Assembly: GCF_001584335.1 (NCBI RefSeq)
Contig: NZ_LSBB01000018.1
Location: 62,001-126,000 of the forward strand
Reading direction: 5' to 3'
DNA: 64,000 bases
Origin: Bacillus atrophaeus
GTDB taxonomy: Bacteria > Bacillota > Bacilli > Bacillales > Bacillaceae
Part shown: one piece after another, positions 9,566-17,537 of the stretch
How the letters are laid out: each line of letters opens with the position of its first letter
Position numbering within the stretch: the stretch's first letter is position 1
The notes under the pieces: generated by a model
Databases searched by the model: none
Told to the model about the DNA's origin: nothing
Seen by the model: only the letters and a program-made list of their open reading frames with translations
Program-made: the position numbers and the translations under genes

Positions 9566-11959
9566 GTGCAGCAGCATCCGGATCAGCTGAAAATGGAGGA
9601 AGAACCCTTTTTAAAAGGTGCGGTAACCACTGTCATTTATCATAATGATGCCAATTTATATACAGTTTTGAAAGTGAAAGTCACAGAGACCTCCGAAGCG
9701 ATTGAAGATAAAGTCGTATCCGTGACGGGCTACTTCCCTGCGCTGCAAGAAGAAGAGACCTACACGTTTTACGGAAAAACAGCCACCCATCCTAAATTCG
9801 GGCTCCAGTTTCAAGCGGAGCACTTTAAAAAAGAGATCCCGACTACGAAGGAAGGGATCATCCAATACTTATCAAGTGATCTGTTCGAAGGAATCGGAAA
9901 GAAAACGGCTGAAGAAATCGTCAAAAAACTGGGAGACAGCGCTCTTAATCGAATTCTCGCTGACTCCTCAGTGCTTTACGATGTGCCGAAGCTGTCAAAA
10001 AAGAAAGCTGATACGCTGGCAGGAGCTCTTCAGCGGCATCAGGGCCTGGAACAAATTATGATCTCGCTGAACCAGTTCGGATTCGGTCCGCAGCTTTCAA
10101 TGAAAATTTATCAGGCATATGAATCGGAAACACTTGAGAAGATTCAAGAAAATCCGTATCAGCTTGTGAAAGATGTGGAAGGCATCGGGTTTGTGAAAGC
10201 CGATGAACTCGGGGGAAGAATGGGGATTTCCGGCAATCACCCTGAGCGGATTAAAGCAGCGATTTTGTATTCCATTGAAACGACATGTCTTTCAGAAGGG
10301 CATACGTACATAGAAACAAAGCAGCTTATTATTGATACGCAAAAGCTTTTGAACCAATCATCAGAAGGACAGCTGGTGACAGAGATGGACGCAGCGAATG
10401 AAATCATTGCGCTTGGCGAAAATAAAGCTATCATGATTGAGGATGACCGCTGTTACTTTCCATCTTTATATTATGCGGAACAAAACGTAGCCAAGCGTGT
10501 CCGGCATATCGCAAGCCAAACTGAGTATGAAGACCAATTTCCTGAATCTGAGTTTTTACTTGCGCTCGGTGATCTCGAAGAGCGTACGAAAGTTCAGTAT
10601 GCGGCAAGCCAAAAAGAAGCGATTCAAAAAGCGCTCTCGTCCCCGATGCTTCTGTTAACGGGAGGACCCGGCACCGGAAAAACCACCGTTATCAGAGGGA
10701 TTGTGGAGTTATACAGTGAGCTTCACGGCGCTTCGCTTGATCCGTCCGATTATAAAAAAGATGAAGTTTTTCCGTTTGTTTTGGCTGCGCCGACAGGAAG
10801 AGCCGCAAAACGAATGAGTGAGTCGACCGGACTTCCGGCCGTCACGATTCACAGGCTGCTTGGCTGGAACGGGGCTGAAGGGTTTACTCATACAGACGAA
10901 AATCCGATTGAAGGAAAGCTGTTAATTATAGACGAAGCGAGTATGCTTGATATATGGCTCGCAAACCATTTGTTTAAAGCGATACCCGATCATATTCAAA
11001 TTATTATAGTTGGGGATGAGGACCAGCTTCCTTCTGTCGGGCCGGGACAGGTGCTGCGGGATCTGTTGGCTTCACAGGTCATTCCGACAGTCAGGCTGAC
11101 GGATATTTACCGGCAGGCGGAAGGTTCATCTATTGTGGAGCTTGCTCATGACATGAAAAAAGGCTTGCTTCCGGCTAACCTGACAGCGCCGACGAAGGAT
11201 CGTTCCTTTATTCGCTGCGGCTCATTACAAATCAAAGAAGTTGTTGAAAAGGTCGTCACCAATGCGCTGAAAAAAGGCTACACAGCAAGGGATATACAGG
11301 TGCTGGCTCCGATGTACAGAGGAAAAGCAGGCATTAATGAGCTTAATGTGCTGCTGCAGGGCATCTTAAATCCGCCGAAAGAAAAACGGCGCGAAATTAA
11401 ATTCGGCGATGTTGTTTATAGAACCGGCGATAAAATTTTACAGCTTGTGAATCAGCCGGAAAATAATGTGTTTAATGGTGATATTGGTGAGATTACATCC
11501 ATTTTCTACGCGAAGGAAAATACAGAAAAAGAAGATATGGCGGTTGTTTCCTTTGACGGAAATGAAATGACCTTCACCAAAAAAGACTTCAGCCAGTTTA
11601 CGCACGCCTATTGCTGCTCCATTCATAAATCTCAAGGCAGTGAATTTCCGATAGTCGTGCTTCCCGTTGTAAAAGGCTATTATCGAATGCTGAGAAGAAA
11701 TCTCCTCTATACGGCAATTACAAGAGCGAAAAAGTTTCTCATTTTATGCGGTGAAGAGGAAGCGCTGGAGTGGGGCGTGAAAAATAATGATGCGACAGTC
11801 AGACAAACCTCTTTACAAAGAAGGCTGACGCTGCAGGCTGAGGAAATGGATGAAGAACTTAAAGCTCTTCAAAAAGAGCTGCCGTTTAGCGTATACGACG
11901 CAAATATCGGCATGGAAGGCATTACGCCATTTGATTTTATGAAAGAAGAACATAGCTAA
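9566..11959 (+). CDS. recD2: RecD2-type ATP-dependent DNA helicase (YrrC)
   Basis: Superfamily 1B 5'-3' helicase not bound to RecBC, involved in fork maintenance and repair. The 797 residues include a long N-terminal region with an HhH-like segment (LFEGIGKKTAEEIVKKLG near 107-124). Walker A GGPGTGKTT is near 366-374, Walker B LLIIDEASML near 451-460 and motif VI LLYTAITRAKK near 712-722. The start is GTG with GGAGGGAAGG upstream. It probably shares a transcript with yrrB (33-base gap). Confidence 0.95.
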   Translation: MQQHPDQLKMEEEPFLKGAVTTVIYHNDANLYTVLKVKVTETSEAIEDKVVSVTGYFPALQEEETYTFYGKTATHPKFGLQFQAEHFKKEIPTTKEGIIQYLSSDLFEGIGKKTAEEIVKKLGDSALNRILADSSVLYDVPKLSKKKADTLAGALQRHQGLEQIMISLNQFGFGPQLSMKIYQAYESETLEKIQENPYQLVKDVEGIGFVKADELGGRMGISGNHPERIKAAILYSIETTCLSEGHTYIETKQLIIDTQKLLNQSSEGQLVTEMDAANEIIALGENKAIMIEDDRCYFPSLYYAEQNVAKRVRHIASQTEYEDQFPESEFLLALGDLEERTKVQYAASQKEAIQKALSSPMLLLTGGPGTGKTTVIRGIVELYSELHGASLDPSDYKKDEVFPFVLAAPTGRAAKRMSESTGLPAVTIHRLLGWNGAEGFTHTDENPIEGKLLIIDEASMLDIWLANHLFKAIPDHIQIIIVGDEDQLPSVGPGQVLRDLLASQVIPTVRLTDIYRQAEGSSIVELAHDMKKGLLPANLTAPTKDRSFIRCGSLQIKEVVEKVVTNALKKGYTARDIQVLAPMYRGKAGINELNVLLQGILNPPKEKRREIKFGDVVYRTGDKILQLVNQPENNVFNGDIGEITSIFYAKENTEKEDMAVVSFDGNEMTFTKKDFSQFTHAYCCSIHKSQGSEFPIVVLPVVKGYYRMLRRNLLYTAITRAKKFLILCGEEEALEWGVKNNDATVRQTSLQRRLTLQAEEMDEELKALQKELPFSVYDANIGMEGITPFDFMKEEHS

Positions 11960-11996
11960 AGAGGCTTTTCGCAGCATGCGGAAGCCTCTTTGTTTT
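11958..11996 (+). terminator. Terminator after recD2
   Basis: AAAGAGGCTTTTCGC and GCGGAAGCCTCTTT form a long hairpin starting in the recD2 stop codon and followed by GTTTTTGG. Its presence argues against any yrrD start before about 12000. Confidence 0.8.
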
Positions 11997-12059
11997 TGGT
12001 GGAAGTCATTTCTTTGTATGCCGCACAGGCGCGCTGCAAAACCTAAAGGTGTTCGGAAG

Positions 12060-12539
12060 GTGGTTGATCACACTTTGAGAACATGTCATGAGGTAGAAGG
12101 GCGATCTGTTTACGAAAAAAGCACCTCTTTTTTTCTGGGAACCATTTCAGATATCTGTTTTTCCTTTGAAGGAGATTGTCTTGGTTTTATTCTTGAACAG
12201 AAACGATTTTTCCATCACCGTCATGCGCTTTTACCGGCTGCTGATGTGGCGTATATCCTTGACGACAGCGTCATTGCAAATATCGGTTCAGAGCACCTTA
12301 AACCTCTCCCGAAGGATTGTTTAACATATGGGGAGCTTAAATTGCAGCTGGTTAAAACCCAAAAGGGAGACATTTTGGGTTTATTGGAAGATGTATACTT
12401 TTGTTTGGATAAGGGCATAATCGTAGCATATGAACTCTCGGACGGCTTCTTTTCTGATTTGACGGGAAGCAAACGCCAAATCCAAAAAGCGGATGCGCTT
12501 GTTGAAGCGGGGAAAGACGGCATCGTCCTGAACGGATAA
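12060..12539 (+). CDS. yrrD: PRC-barrel domain protein YrrD
   Basis: Small protein with two PRC-barrel-like halves (GRSVYEKSTSFFLGTISDICFS near the N-terminus and KGDILGLLEDVYFCLDKGIIVAYELS in the second half), matching B. subtilis YrrD by content and position. PRC-barrels bind proteins or RNA; the precise role is unknown. The frame opens at 11976 inside the recD2 terminator. GTG 12060 is chosen since AAAGGTG lies eight bases upstream; TTG 12075 is an alternative. It precedes yrzR by 12 bases. Confidence 0.75.
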   Translation: MVDHTLRTCHEVEGRSVYEKSTSFFLGTISDICFSFEGDCLGFILEQKRFFHHRHALLPAADVAYILDDSVIANIGSEHLKPLPKDCLTYGELKLQLVKTQKGDILGLLEDVYFCLDKGIIVAYELSDGFFSDLTGSKRQIQKADALVEAGKDGIVLNG

Positions 12540-12551
12540 GAGGTGTTGCGC

Positions 12552-12743
12552 GTGCTTTTATGCCCGAACTGCAAAAGTAAAGATATCGGTAAGATCGGCG
12601 TGAACCAATATTATTGCTGGGGCTGTTTCATTGAGTTGACGGTGGCCAAGGGAAAAATATCGACTCATCAAGTAGAAGAAGACGGAACGTTAAGCAGTCT
12701 TGATGATCTGTTTACAGATGATGAACGCACCATGAATCTTTAA
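12552..12743 (+). CDS. yrzR: Zinc-ribbon-like small protein YrzR
   Basis: A 63-residue protein with an N-terminal CPNC and a later CWGC pair (residues 4-7 and about 23-26) that would form a zinc ribbon, followed by an acidic tail (SLDDLFTDDER). GTG 12552 is selected because GAGGTG lies six bases upstream; GTG 12543 and TTG 12546 are in frame but overlap that site. The function is unknown. It lies between yrrD and yrzQ as in B. subtilis. Confidence 0.8.
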   Translation: MLLCPNCKSKDIGKIGVNQYYCWGCFIELTVAKGKISTHQVEEDGTLSSLDDLFTDDERTMNL

Positions 12744-12767
12744 ACATGATGAAGGGGGAACTTTGCT

Positions 12768-12899
12768 ATGAACAAAACAATGACCTCTCTTTTAACACTG
12801 GGAGCCGGCGCGCTGATGTACAGAATGGCATCACAATATGATATGCCAAATAAAAAAACGATGAAACGAATGAGAAAACGCATGAACAAAATGTTTTAA
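12768..12899 (+). CDS. yrzQ: YrzQ, DUF3918-type small basic protein
   Basis: A 43-codon ORF behind a strong GAAGGGGGAA ribosome binding site. The product has a short hydrophobic N-terminal stretch (SLLTLGAGALMYRMA) and a very basic tail rich in Met, Lys and Arg. This is the pattern of the DUF3918/YrzQ family, which is widespread in Bacillus and of unknown function. A bidirectional terminator follows. Confidence 0.82.
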   Translation: MNKTMTSLLTLGAGALMYRMASQYDMPNKKTMKRMRKRMNKMF

Positions 12900-12903
12900 T
12901 GAG

Positions 12904-12938
12904 AAAAAGGATACTCTGCAAAAAAAGAGTATCCTTTT
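12904..12938. terminator. Bidirectional terminator between yrzQ and glnP
   Basis: AAAAGGATACTCT and AGAGTATCCTTTT form a 13-base-pair stem with A/T flanks on both sides. It ends the converging yrzQ and glnQHMP transcripts and touches the glnP stop codon. Confidence 0.88.
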
Positions 12939-13593
12939 ACATTTGTTTCAATTCGAGCTTTCTGGCGGCGAGGGACAGGCTGTAATTGACTGCAAAATAC
13001 ATGAAAGCCGCAAGTAAAAAGATCGGAAAAAAGTAACTGCTGTCAGCACTTTGCCCATTGATGATTTGCGCATTATGAATGAGCTCCGGCAGCGCGATAA
13101 CAACGGCAAGCGAGGTATCCTTTAATAAAGAAATAAATTGGCTTACAATCGGAGGGACCATACGGCGGAGAGCCTGCGGCATAATGATGAGAAACAGGGT
13201 TTGCACATAAGACAGACCGGATGACCGCGCTGCTTCCGTTTGCCCTTTTTCCACCGATTTCAATCCGCTGCGGATGATTTCAGACAGCATAGCTGATTCA
13301 AAAATCGTTAAAGCCGTTATGGCTGCGGCGGTAATTTCTAATTTAATCCCGATTTCAGGCAGAGCAAAATAAGTAAAGAATATAATTAACAACAGGGGAA
13401 GATTCCTTATGGTTTCTACGACGACAGCGAGAATGTTGGAGACAATCGGGATGTTTGCATAGCGCAGTGTCCCGATTACGCCTCCGAACATAAAGCTGAG
13501 AACAATGGAAATAAATGCAACATATAGGGTAACGAGAAAGCCGTCTAATAAAAATGTTAAATGGTCTGATGAGTAGGCTTCGATGAAATTCAT
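12937..13593 (-). CDS. glnP: Glutamine ABC transporter permease GlnP
   Basis: Polar amino-acid ABC permease (HisM family) of 218 residues. About five membrane helices are visible, starting with FLVTLYVAFISIVLSFMFGG. The cytoplasmic EAA loop that contacts the ATPase is EAARSSGLSYVQTLFLIIMP. It is the last gene of glnQ-glnH-glnM-glnP, 18 bases after glnM, and is likely a half-permease pairing with GlnM. Confidence 0.92.
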   Translation of the reverse strand: MNFIEAYSSDHLTFLLDGFLVTLYVAFISIVLSFMFGGVIGTLRYANIPIVSNILAVVVETIRNLPLLLIIFFTYFALPEIGIKLEITAAAITALTIFESAMLSEIIRSGLKSVEKGQTEAARSSGLSYVQTLFLIIMPQALRRMVPPIVSQFISLLKDTSLAVVIALPELIHNAQIINGQSADSSYFFPIFLLAAFMYFAVNYSLSLAARKLELKQM

Positions 13594-13611
13594 GGGTTAC
13601 TCCCTCCTTTA

Positions 13612-14262
13612 TTAATAGCTTCTTTCAAGCCGTTTTTCCAAATATGTGACACCAAGGCTCAGAGGTATGGTGAGCACGAGGTAAAACAAAGCGACAAATA
13701 TATAGACATCAAAGACGACCAGTGTTCTTGAAGAGACTAAATCTGCCTGATACATCAGATCCAGACCGGCTACTACGCCAAGGATGGATGAGTTTTTGAC
13801 CAGATTTAAAAACTGATTTCCAAGAGGCGGCATAACAATTTTAATCGCTTGCGGCAAAATGATATAAAGCATAGCTTGGCTGTATGTAAAACCCGATGAT
13901 CTGGCCGCCTCCATCTGCCCTTTTGACACAGATTGGATTCCCGCTCTGATCGCTTCTGCAATGAAAGCCGACGTGTAGATCGTCAGCGCGATGGTGCCCG
14001 CTTGAAAACCGTCCAGCTTTACTCCGGCGTTAGGCAGCCCGAAGAAAAAGACAAATGTAATTAATAGGAGCGGAATATTGCGGATAAATTCAACATAGGC
14101 CGTTCCGGTCCATTGCAGCGGTTTAAAGGTTATAATCCTCATAACCGCAACGAGCACGCCCAGTACAAAACTTCCGGCTAAGGCGATGACACTGGCAAGC
14201 AAGGTATGATAAAAGCCGTCGAGATACATGTCGAGGTTATCGGTTAGAATAGAGAAGTTCAT
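13612..14262 (-). CDS. glnM: Glutamine ABC transporter permease GlnM
   Basis: Second 216-residue membrane subunit, paralogous to GlnP. The EAA loop reads EAARSSGFTYSQAMLYIILP. Hydrophobic helices begin with TLLASVIALAGSFVLGVLVA near residue 20. It should form the transmembrane channel with GlnP and be energised by GlnQ. A 61-base gap separates it from glnH. Confidence 0.92.
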   Translation of the reverse strand: MNFSILTDNLDMYLDGFYHTLLASVIALAGSFVLGVLVAVMRIITFKPLQWTGTAYVEFIRNIPLLLITFVFFFGLPNAGVKLDGFQAGTIALTIYTSAFIAEAIRAGIQSVSKGQMEAARSSGFTYSQAMLYIILPQAIKIVMPPLGNQFLNLVKNSSILGVVAGLDLMYQADLVSSRTLVVFDVYIFVALFYLVLTIPLSLGVTYLEKRLERSY

Positions 14263-14323
14263 GCGCTTTTCACTCCTTAATGAATCAGGATGAGCACGCT
14301 CTGCTCATCCCGGATGTGGTTAG

Positions 14324-15151
14324 CTACTGTTCTGGGTCTTCTTTAATCCACTTTTTATAGATTTCATCATATCTTCCGTCAGATTTCATTTTTTTCAAAG
14401 AAGCGTTGATTTCTTTCACCAGTTCTGATTGGCCTTTTTTAACGGCTATGCCGTAAGGTTCATCTGTAAATGTTTTTCCTGTCAACTGGTAATCTTTATT
14501 TTCATCGGCCATACCGTATAAGATGGCATTATCTGTTGTGAGGGCTTCGCCTTGGCCGGATTTTAAGGCTGTGAAGGCTTCCGCATAATTTTCAAATTCC
14601 AGCACAGTGGCATCAGGCGCTTTTTCTCGGATATTTTGTGAGGAAGTAGAGCCTTTAACTGCAAGAACTTTTGTCCCTTTCTTAAGGTCTTTTACACTTT
14701 TTATGGCGCTTCCTTTTTTCACTAGAAGTGACTGGCCTGCTTCAAAATACACATTGGAGAAGTCGACTTCTTTTTTTCGTTCATCCGTGATCGTCATCGT
14801 GGCTACGATCGCGTCAATGTCGCCGTTTTGCAGCATCGGAATTCTTGTTTTAGATGTTACTTCTTTAAACTCCGCCTTGTTTTCATCACCTGTTATATCT
14901 TTCGCCAGTTGTTTGGCAATGTCGATATCAAACCCTTCAATGTCTCCAGAGCTTGGATTTTTCAGTCCGAATAATCTTGTATCTGTTTTAACGCCGAAAA
15001 CGATTTTGTCGTTGTCTTTGATCGCTTCTAATGTGTTTTTGCTGTCTTTTGATGTTCCTGAGCTGGATTCCTTGCCTCCGCAAGCTGCTAAAAGAAGAAT
15101 CGCCGCCAAAGAGATGAATCCTATTGATAATAGTTTTTTGATACGTGACAT
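14324..15151 (-). CDS. glnH: Glutamine-binding lipoprotein GlnH
   Basis: Extracytoplasmic solute-binding protein of family 3, 275 residues. A lipoprotein signal peptide ends in the lipobox LAAC, with the modified cysteine at about residue 24, followed by a Gly/Ser-rich linker. The binding domain contains GFDIDIAKQLAKDI and TSKTRIPMLQNGDIDAIVA motifs typical for polar amino acids. It is anchored outside the membrane and delivers substrate to GlnM/GlnP. Confidence 0.93.
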   Translation of the reverse strand: MSRIKKLLSIGFISLAAILLLAACGGKESSSGTSKDSKNTLEAIKDNDKIVFGVKTDTRLFGLKNPSSGDIEGFDIDIAKQLAKDITGDENKAEFKEVTSKTRIPMLQNGDIDAIVATMTITDERKKEVDFSNVYFEAGQSLLVKKGSAIKSVKDLKKGTKVLAVKGSTSSQNIREKAPDATVLEFENYAEAFTALKSGQGEALTTDNAILYGMADENKDYQLTGKTFTDEPYGIAVKKGQSELVKEINASLKKMKSDGRYDEIYKKWIKEDPEQ

Positions 15152-15173
15152 TTGTTCGTCCCCCGTTTCTTTT

Positions 15174-15902
15174 TTAGTGATTTAATATCCGGCTTAAAAA
15201 TAGACGTGCCCGTTCCTCGCGCGGGCTGGCATAAAACTCAGCCGGGGGTGCCTCTTCTAAAATCTTTCCCTCGTCAATAAATACGATTCTATCTGCCACT
15301 TCTCTGGCAAACCCCATTTCATGTGTAACCACGACCATTGTCATGCCTTCTTTTGCGAGTTTTTTCATTACATCGAGCACTTCTCCGATCATCTCGGGGT
15401 CGAGGGCGGACGTCGGTTCATCAAACAGCATGACTTCGGGCTTCATGGCCAGGCCTCTGGCGATTGCGACCCGCTGCTGCTGACCGCCTGACAGCTGGGA
15501 TGGATAGGCGTCTGCTTTATCGGGAATCCCGACTTTTTGCAGATAGTATTGAGCGGTTTCCTTTGCTTCTTCTGCGGATTGTTTAAGGACTTTCATCGGA
15601 GCGAGCATGATATTTTGCAAAACCGTTTTGTGGGGATAAAGATAGAAATGCTGAAACACCATCCCGATATTCCGGCGCACTTTATTGATGTCAGTTTTTC
15701 TGTCATTAATAACGGTTCCATTAACGGTGAGAGTTCCGTCATCTATTGATTCGAGCCGGTTAATACATCTGAGCATGGTGCTTTTGCCGGAACCGGAAGG
15801 ACCGATGACAACCACAACTTCTCCTTTCTTTATTCGAAGATTAATCTGTTTTAATACATGAAAGCTGCCATAATGCTTGTTCACTTCTTCAAATAAAATC
15901 AT
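15174..15902 (-). CDS. glnQ: Glutamine ABC transporter ATPase GlnQ
   Basis: ATP-binding subunit of 242 residues. Walker A is GPSGSGKST (about 34-42), the Q-loop is in [12 protein letters not shown], the signature LSGGQQQR lies near 137, and the Walker B box is [12 protein letters not shown]. It is the first gene of the operon, behind AGGAGG. Upstream lies a perfect match to the TnrA consensus, pointing to nitrogen control. Confidence 0.94.
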   Translation of the reverse strand: MILFEEVNKHYGSFHVLKQINLRIKKGEVVVVIGPSGSGKSTMLRCINRLESIDDGTLTVNGTVINDRKTDINKVRRNIGMVFQHFYLYPHKTVLQNIMLAPMKVLKQSAEEAKETAQYYLQKVGIPDKADAYPSQLSGGQQQRVAIARGLAMKPEVMLFDEPTSALDPEMIGEVLDVMKKLAKEGMTMVVVTHEMGFAREVADRIVFIDEGKILEEAPPAEFYASPREERARLFLSRILNH

Positions 15903-15956
15903 TGCAAACCTCCTGTATTTTGTTTTGGTTAATTATGTAAGTCTTATGACTCTTGC

Positions 15957-15973
15957 TGTCAAGAAAAATAACA
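15957..15973. promoter_or_regulatory. TnrA box upstream of glnQHMP
   Basis: TGTCAAGAAAAATAACA fits the TnrA/GlnR operator consensus TGTNA-N7-TNACA at every fixed position. It is about 55 bases upstream of the glnQ start. On the minus strand the TTGACA at its edge is followed after 17 bases by TACATA, so it overlaps a possible -35. TnrA is the global nitrogen regulator of Bacillus. The 15903-16135 gap otherwise holds only the two divergent promoters. Confidence 0.75.
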
Positions 15974-16135
15974 TTGTATTGATATTATATAGAGCAAATG
16001 TAACATTAGTCAAACTATTTTGTAATTTCAGATAATTAATTATGTGGAAATGGCTAATACTTAAGGCTGGCCGTCTTTAGTCTTGGGAAGGGAATAATTC
16101 GGCCCATTCGTCAAAAGATAAGAGGGAGGTGATGG

Positions 16136-17200
16136 GTGATGACGCAAAAACCGCTGCGGCTTTTAATTTGGGCGGCTGTTTGTTTGCTTGTATTGTTGAT
16201 AGTATATGTATTCATCAAGCTTGAAATGCTATGGGCGCCATTTTGTCTTGTCGTAAAATCTATTTTGATACCGCTTATAATCGCCATTTTTATCTCTTAT
16301 CTATTACTCCCTATTATTGAATGGCTTCATAGATCAGGCCTTCCGAGAACACTGAGCCTGCTGATTATTTATCTGCTTTTTTTCGGCGGGATCGGTTATG
16401 GGCTGTATAAAGGGGTCCCGGTTTTGATTGAACAGCTTACCGATCTGTCAGAGAGCATTCCCGGGATTGCTGAGACTTATGACGGATTGTTATTGAAACT
16501 TCATGATCATACCGACGAATGGCCGGACGGCATACATAGCCGAATGGACCGGTTTATTCAGCGGACGGAGGAATTTGTCGCCAAAACGATAGAAGGGACG
16601 ATAAGGAGCATCCGATTTGTCTTTGATTATATTCTCATTGCGGCCACGATTCCTTTTCTCGTCTTTTATATGGTAAAAGATATTGATCTCATGAAAAAAA
16701 CCGTCTGGTATTTAACGCCAAAATCTTGGAGAAAAAGAGGCAGTGCTTTTTTGCGGGATGTGGATGATTCTCTGGGTGATTATATTCGCGGACAGCTGCT
16801 GGTCTGTTTTTTAATCGGTTTGGGGGCCGGGGTGTCGTTCTGGTTTTTTGATCTGCCGTATCCGCTAATCCTGGGACTTATTATCGGGCTTACAAATGTC
16901 ATTCCTTATTTCGGGCCTGTTATCGGAGCGGTCCCTGCGCTGTTGATTGCGATGGCTGTCTCGGCGAAAGCTGTGATTACCGTCGTCATCACCATTTTGA
17001 TATTGCAGTTTTTAGAAGGCAATATTCTCAGTCCGCTGATTGTCGGCCGAAGCCTTAAGATGCATCCCGTTGTGATCATGCTTGCGCTTCTTGCCGGAGG
17101 AGAGTTGGCGGGCATCATCGGTATGATCGTTGCGGTGCCCGCCGCGGCTGTGCTGAAGGTGATGATGATCCATTTTTTGCGGATGAGGACGGAGCATTGA
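16136..17200 (+). CDS. yrrI: AI-2E family membrane protein YrrI
   Basis: A 354-residue integral membrane protein of the AI-2E/UPF0118 transporter family. Hydrophobic helices cluster at the N-terminus (about 10-30, 38-58, 68-85). A soluble amphipathic stretch with the IPGIAETYDG region follows, then further C-terminal helices with the family pattern LGLIIGLTNVIPYFGPVIGA. Members export small compounds or exchange ions; the substrate here is unknown. The start is GTG 16136 or ATG 16139, both served by GGAGG. Confidence 0.85.
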   Translation: MMTQKPLRLLIWAAVCLLVLLIVYVFIKLEMLWAPFCLVVKSILIPLIIAIFISYLLLPIIEWLHRSGLPRTLSLLIIYLLFFGGIGYGLYKGVPVLIEQLTDLSESIPGIAETYDGLLLKLHDHTDEWPDGIHSRMDRFIQRTEEFVAKTIEGTIRSIRFVFDYILIAATIPFLVFYMVKDIDLMKKTVWYLTPKSWRKRGSAFLRDVDDSLGDYIRGQLLVCFLIGLGAGVSFWFFDLPYPLILGLIIGLTNVIPYFGPVIGAVPALLIAMAVSAKAVITVVITILILQFLEGNILSPLIVGRSLKMHPVVIMLALLAGGELAGIIGMIVAVPAAAVLKVMMIHFLRMRTEH

Positions 17201-17225
17201 CATCGGAAGCCTGCTTGTCTATAAT
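17197..17225 (+). promoter_or_regulatory. Strong promoter of alaS T-box transcript
   Basis: TTGACA (17197-17202) and TATAAT (17220-17225) are both perfect consensus with a 17-base spacer. The -35 overlaps the yrrI stop codon. Confidence 0.9.
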
Positions 17226-17230
17226 TTCGA

Positions 17231-17493
17231 GTAGAATACATACGAATCTCGAGTGACGGATCTGAGTACGACGAAGCCCTGTTAAAGAGAGAAGCTCCAT
17301 TTGCTGAAAGGAGCTTTAACAGAAGATCGGAGGAAGCTAATCCTGAGTGCAGTTAAAAGCTGCCGCAAGTCCTGCGTTACAGGATCAAAGGTGACGGGGA
17401 ATATTCATTTTTTCTCCGTAATCAGGGTGGTACCGCGAGACAGCTCTCGTCCCTGTGTGAACGTGTAGTTTGCATAGGGAGGGAGCTTTTTTG
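17231..17493 (+). promoter_or_regulatory. T-box riboswitch of alaS
   Basis: A full leader is present: a long Stem I region (about 17250-17390), the T-box AGGGTGGTACCGCGAG at 17424-17439, and a terminator stem (AGCTCTCGTCCCT paired with AGGGAGGGAGCT) ending in TTTTTT near 17492. A GCT alanine codon in GGAAGCTAATCC (17336-17338) is the likely specifier, which fits the downstream gene. Uncharged tRNA-Ala should stabilise the antiterminator. Confidence 0.92.
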
Positions 17494-17537
17494 CTGTCGC
17501 TGAAGAGAATTTCGATTTCAATAGAGGAGGACATATA

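Noticed and set aside
11976-12059. Long form of YrrD starting at ATG 11976
   Set aside because: This start lies inside the recD2 terminator hairpin and the extra residues do not look like part of the domain.
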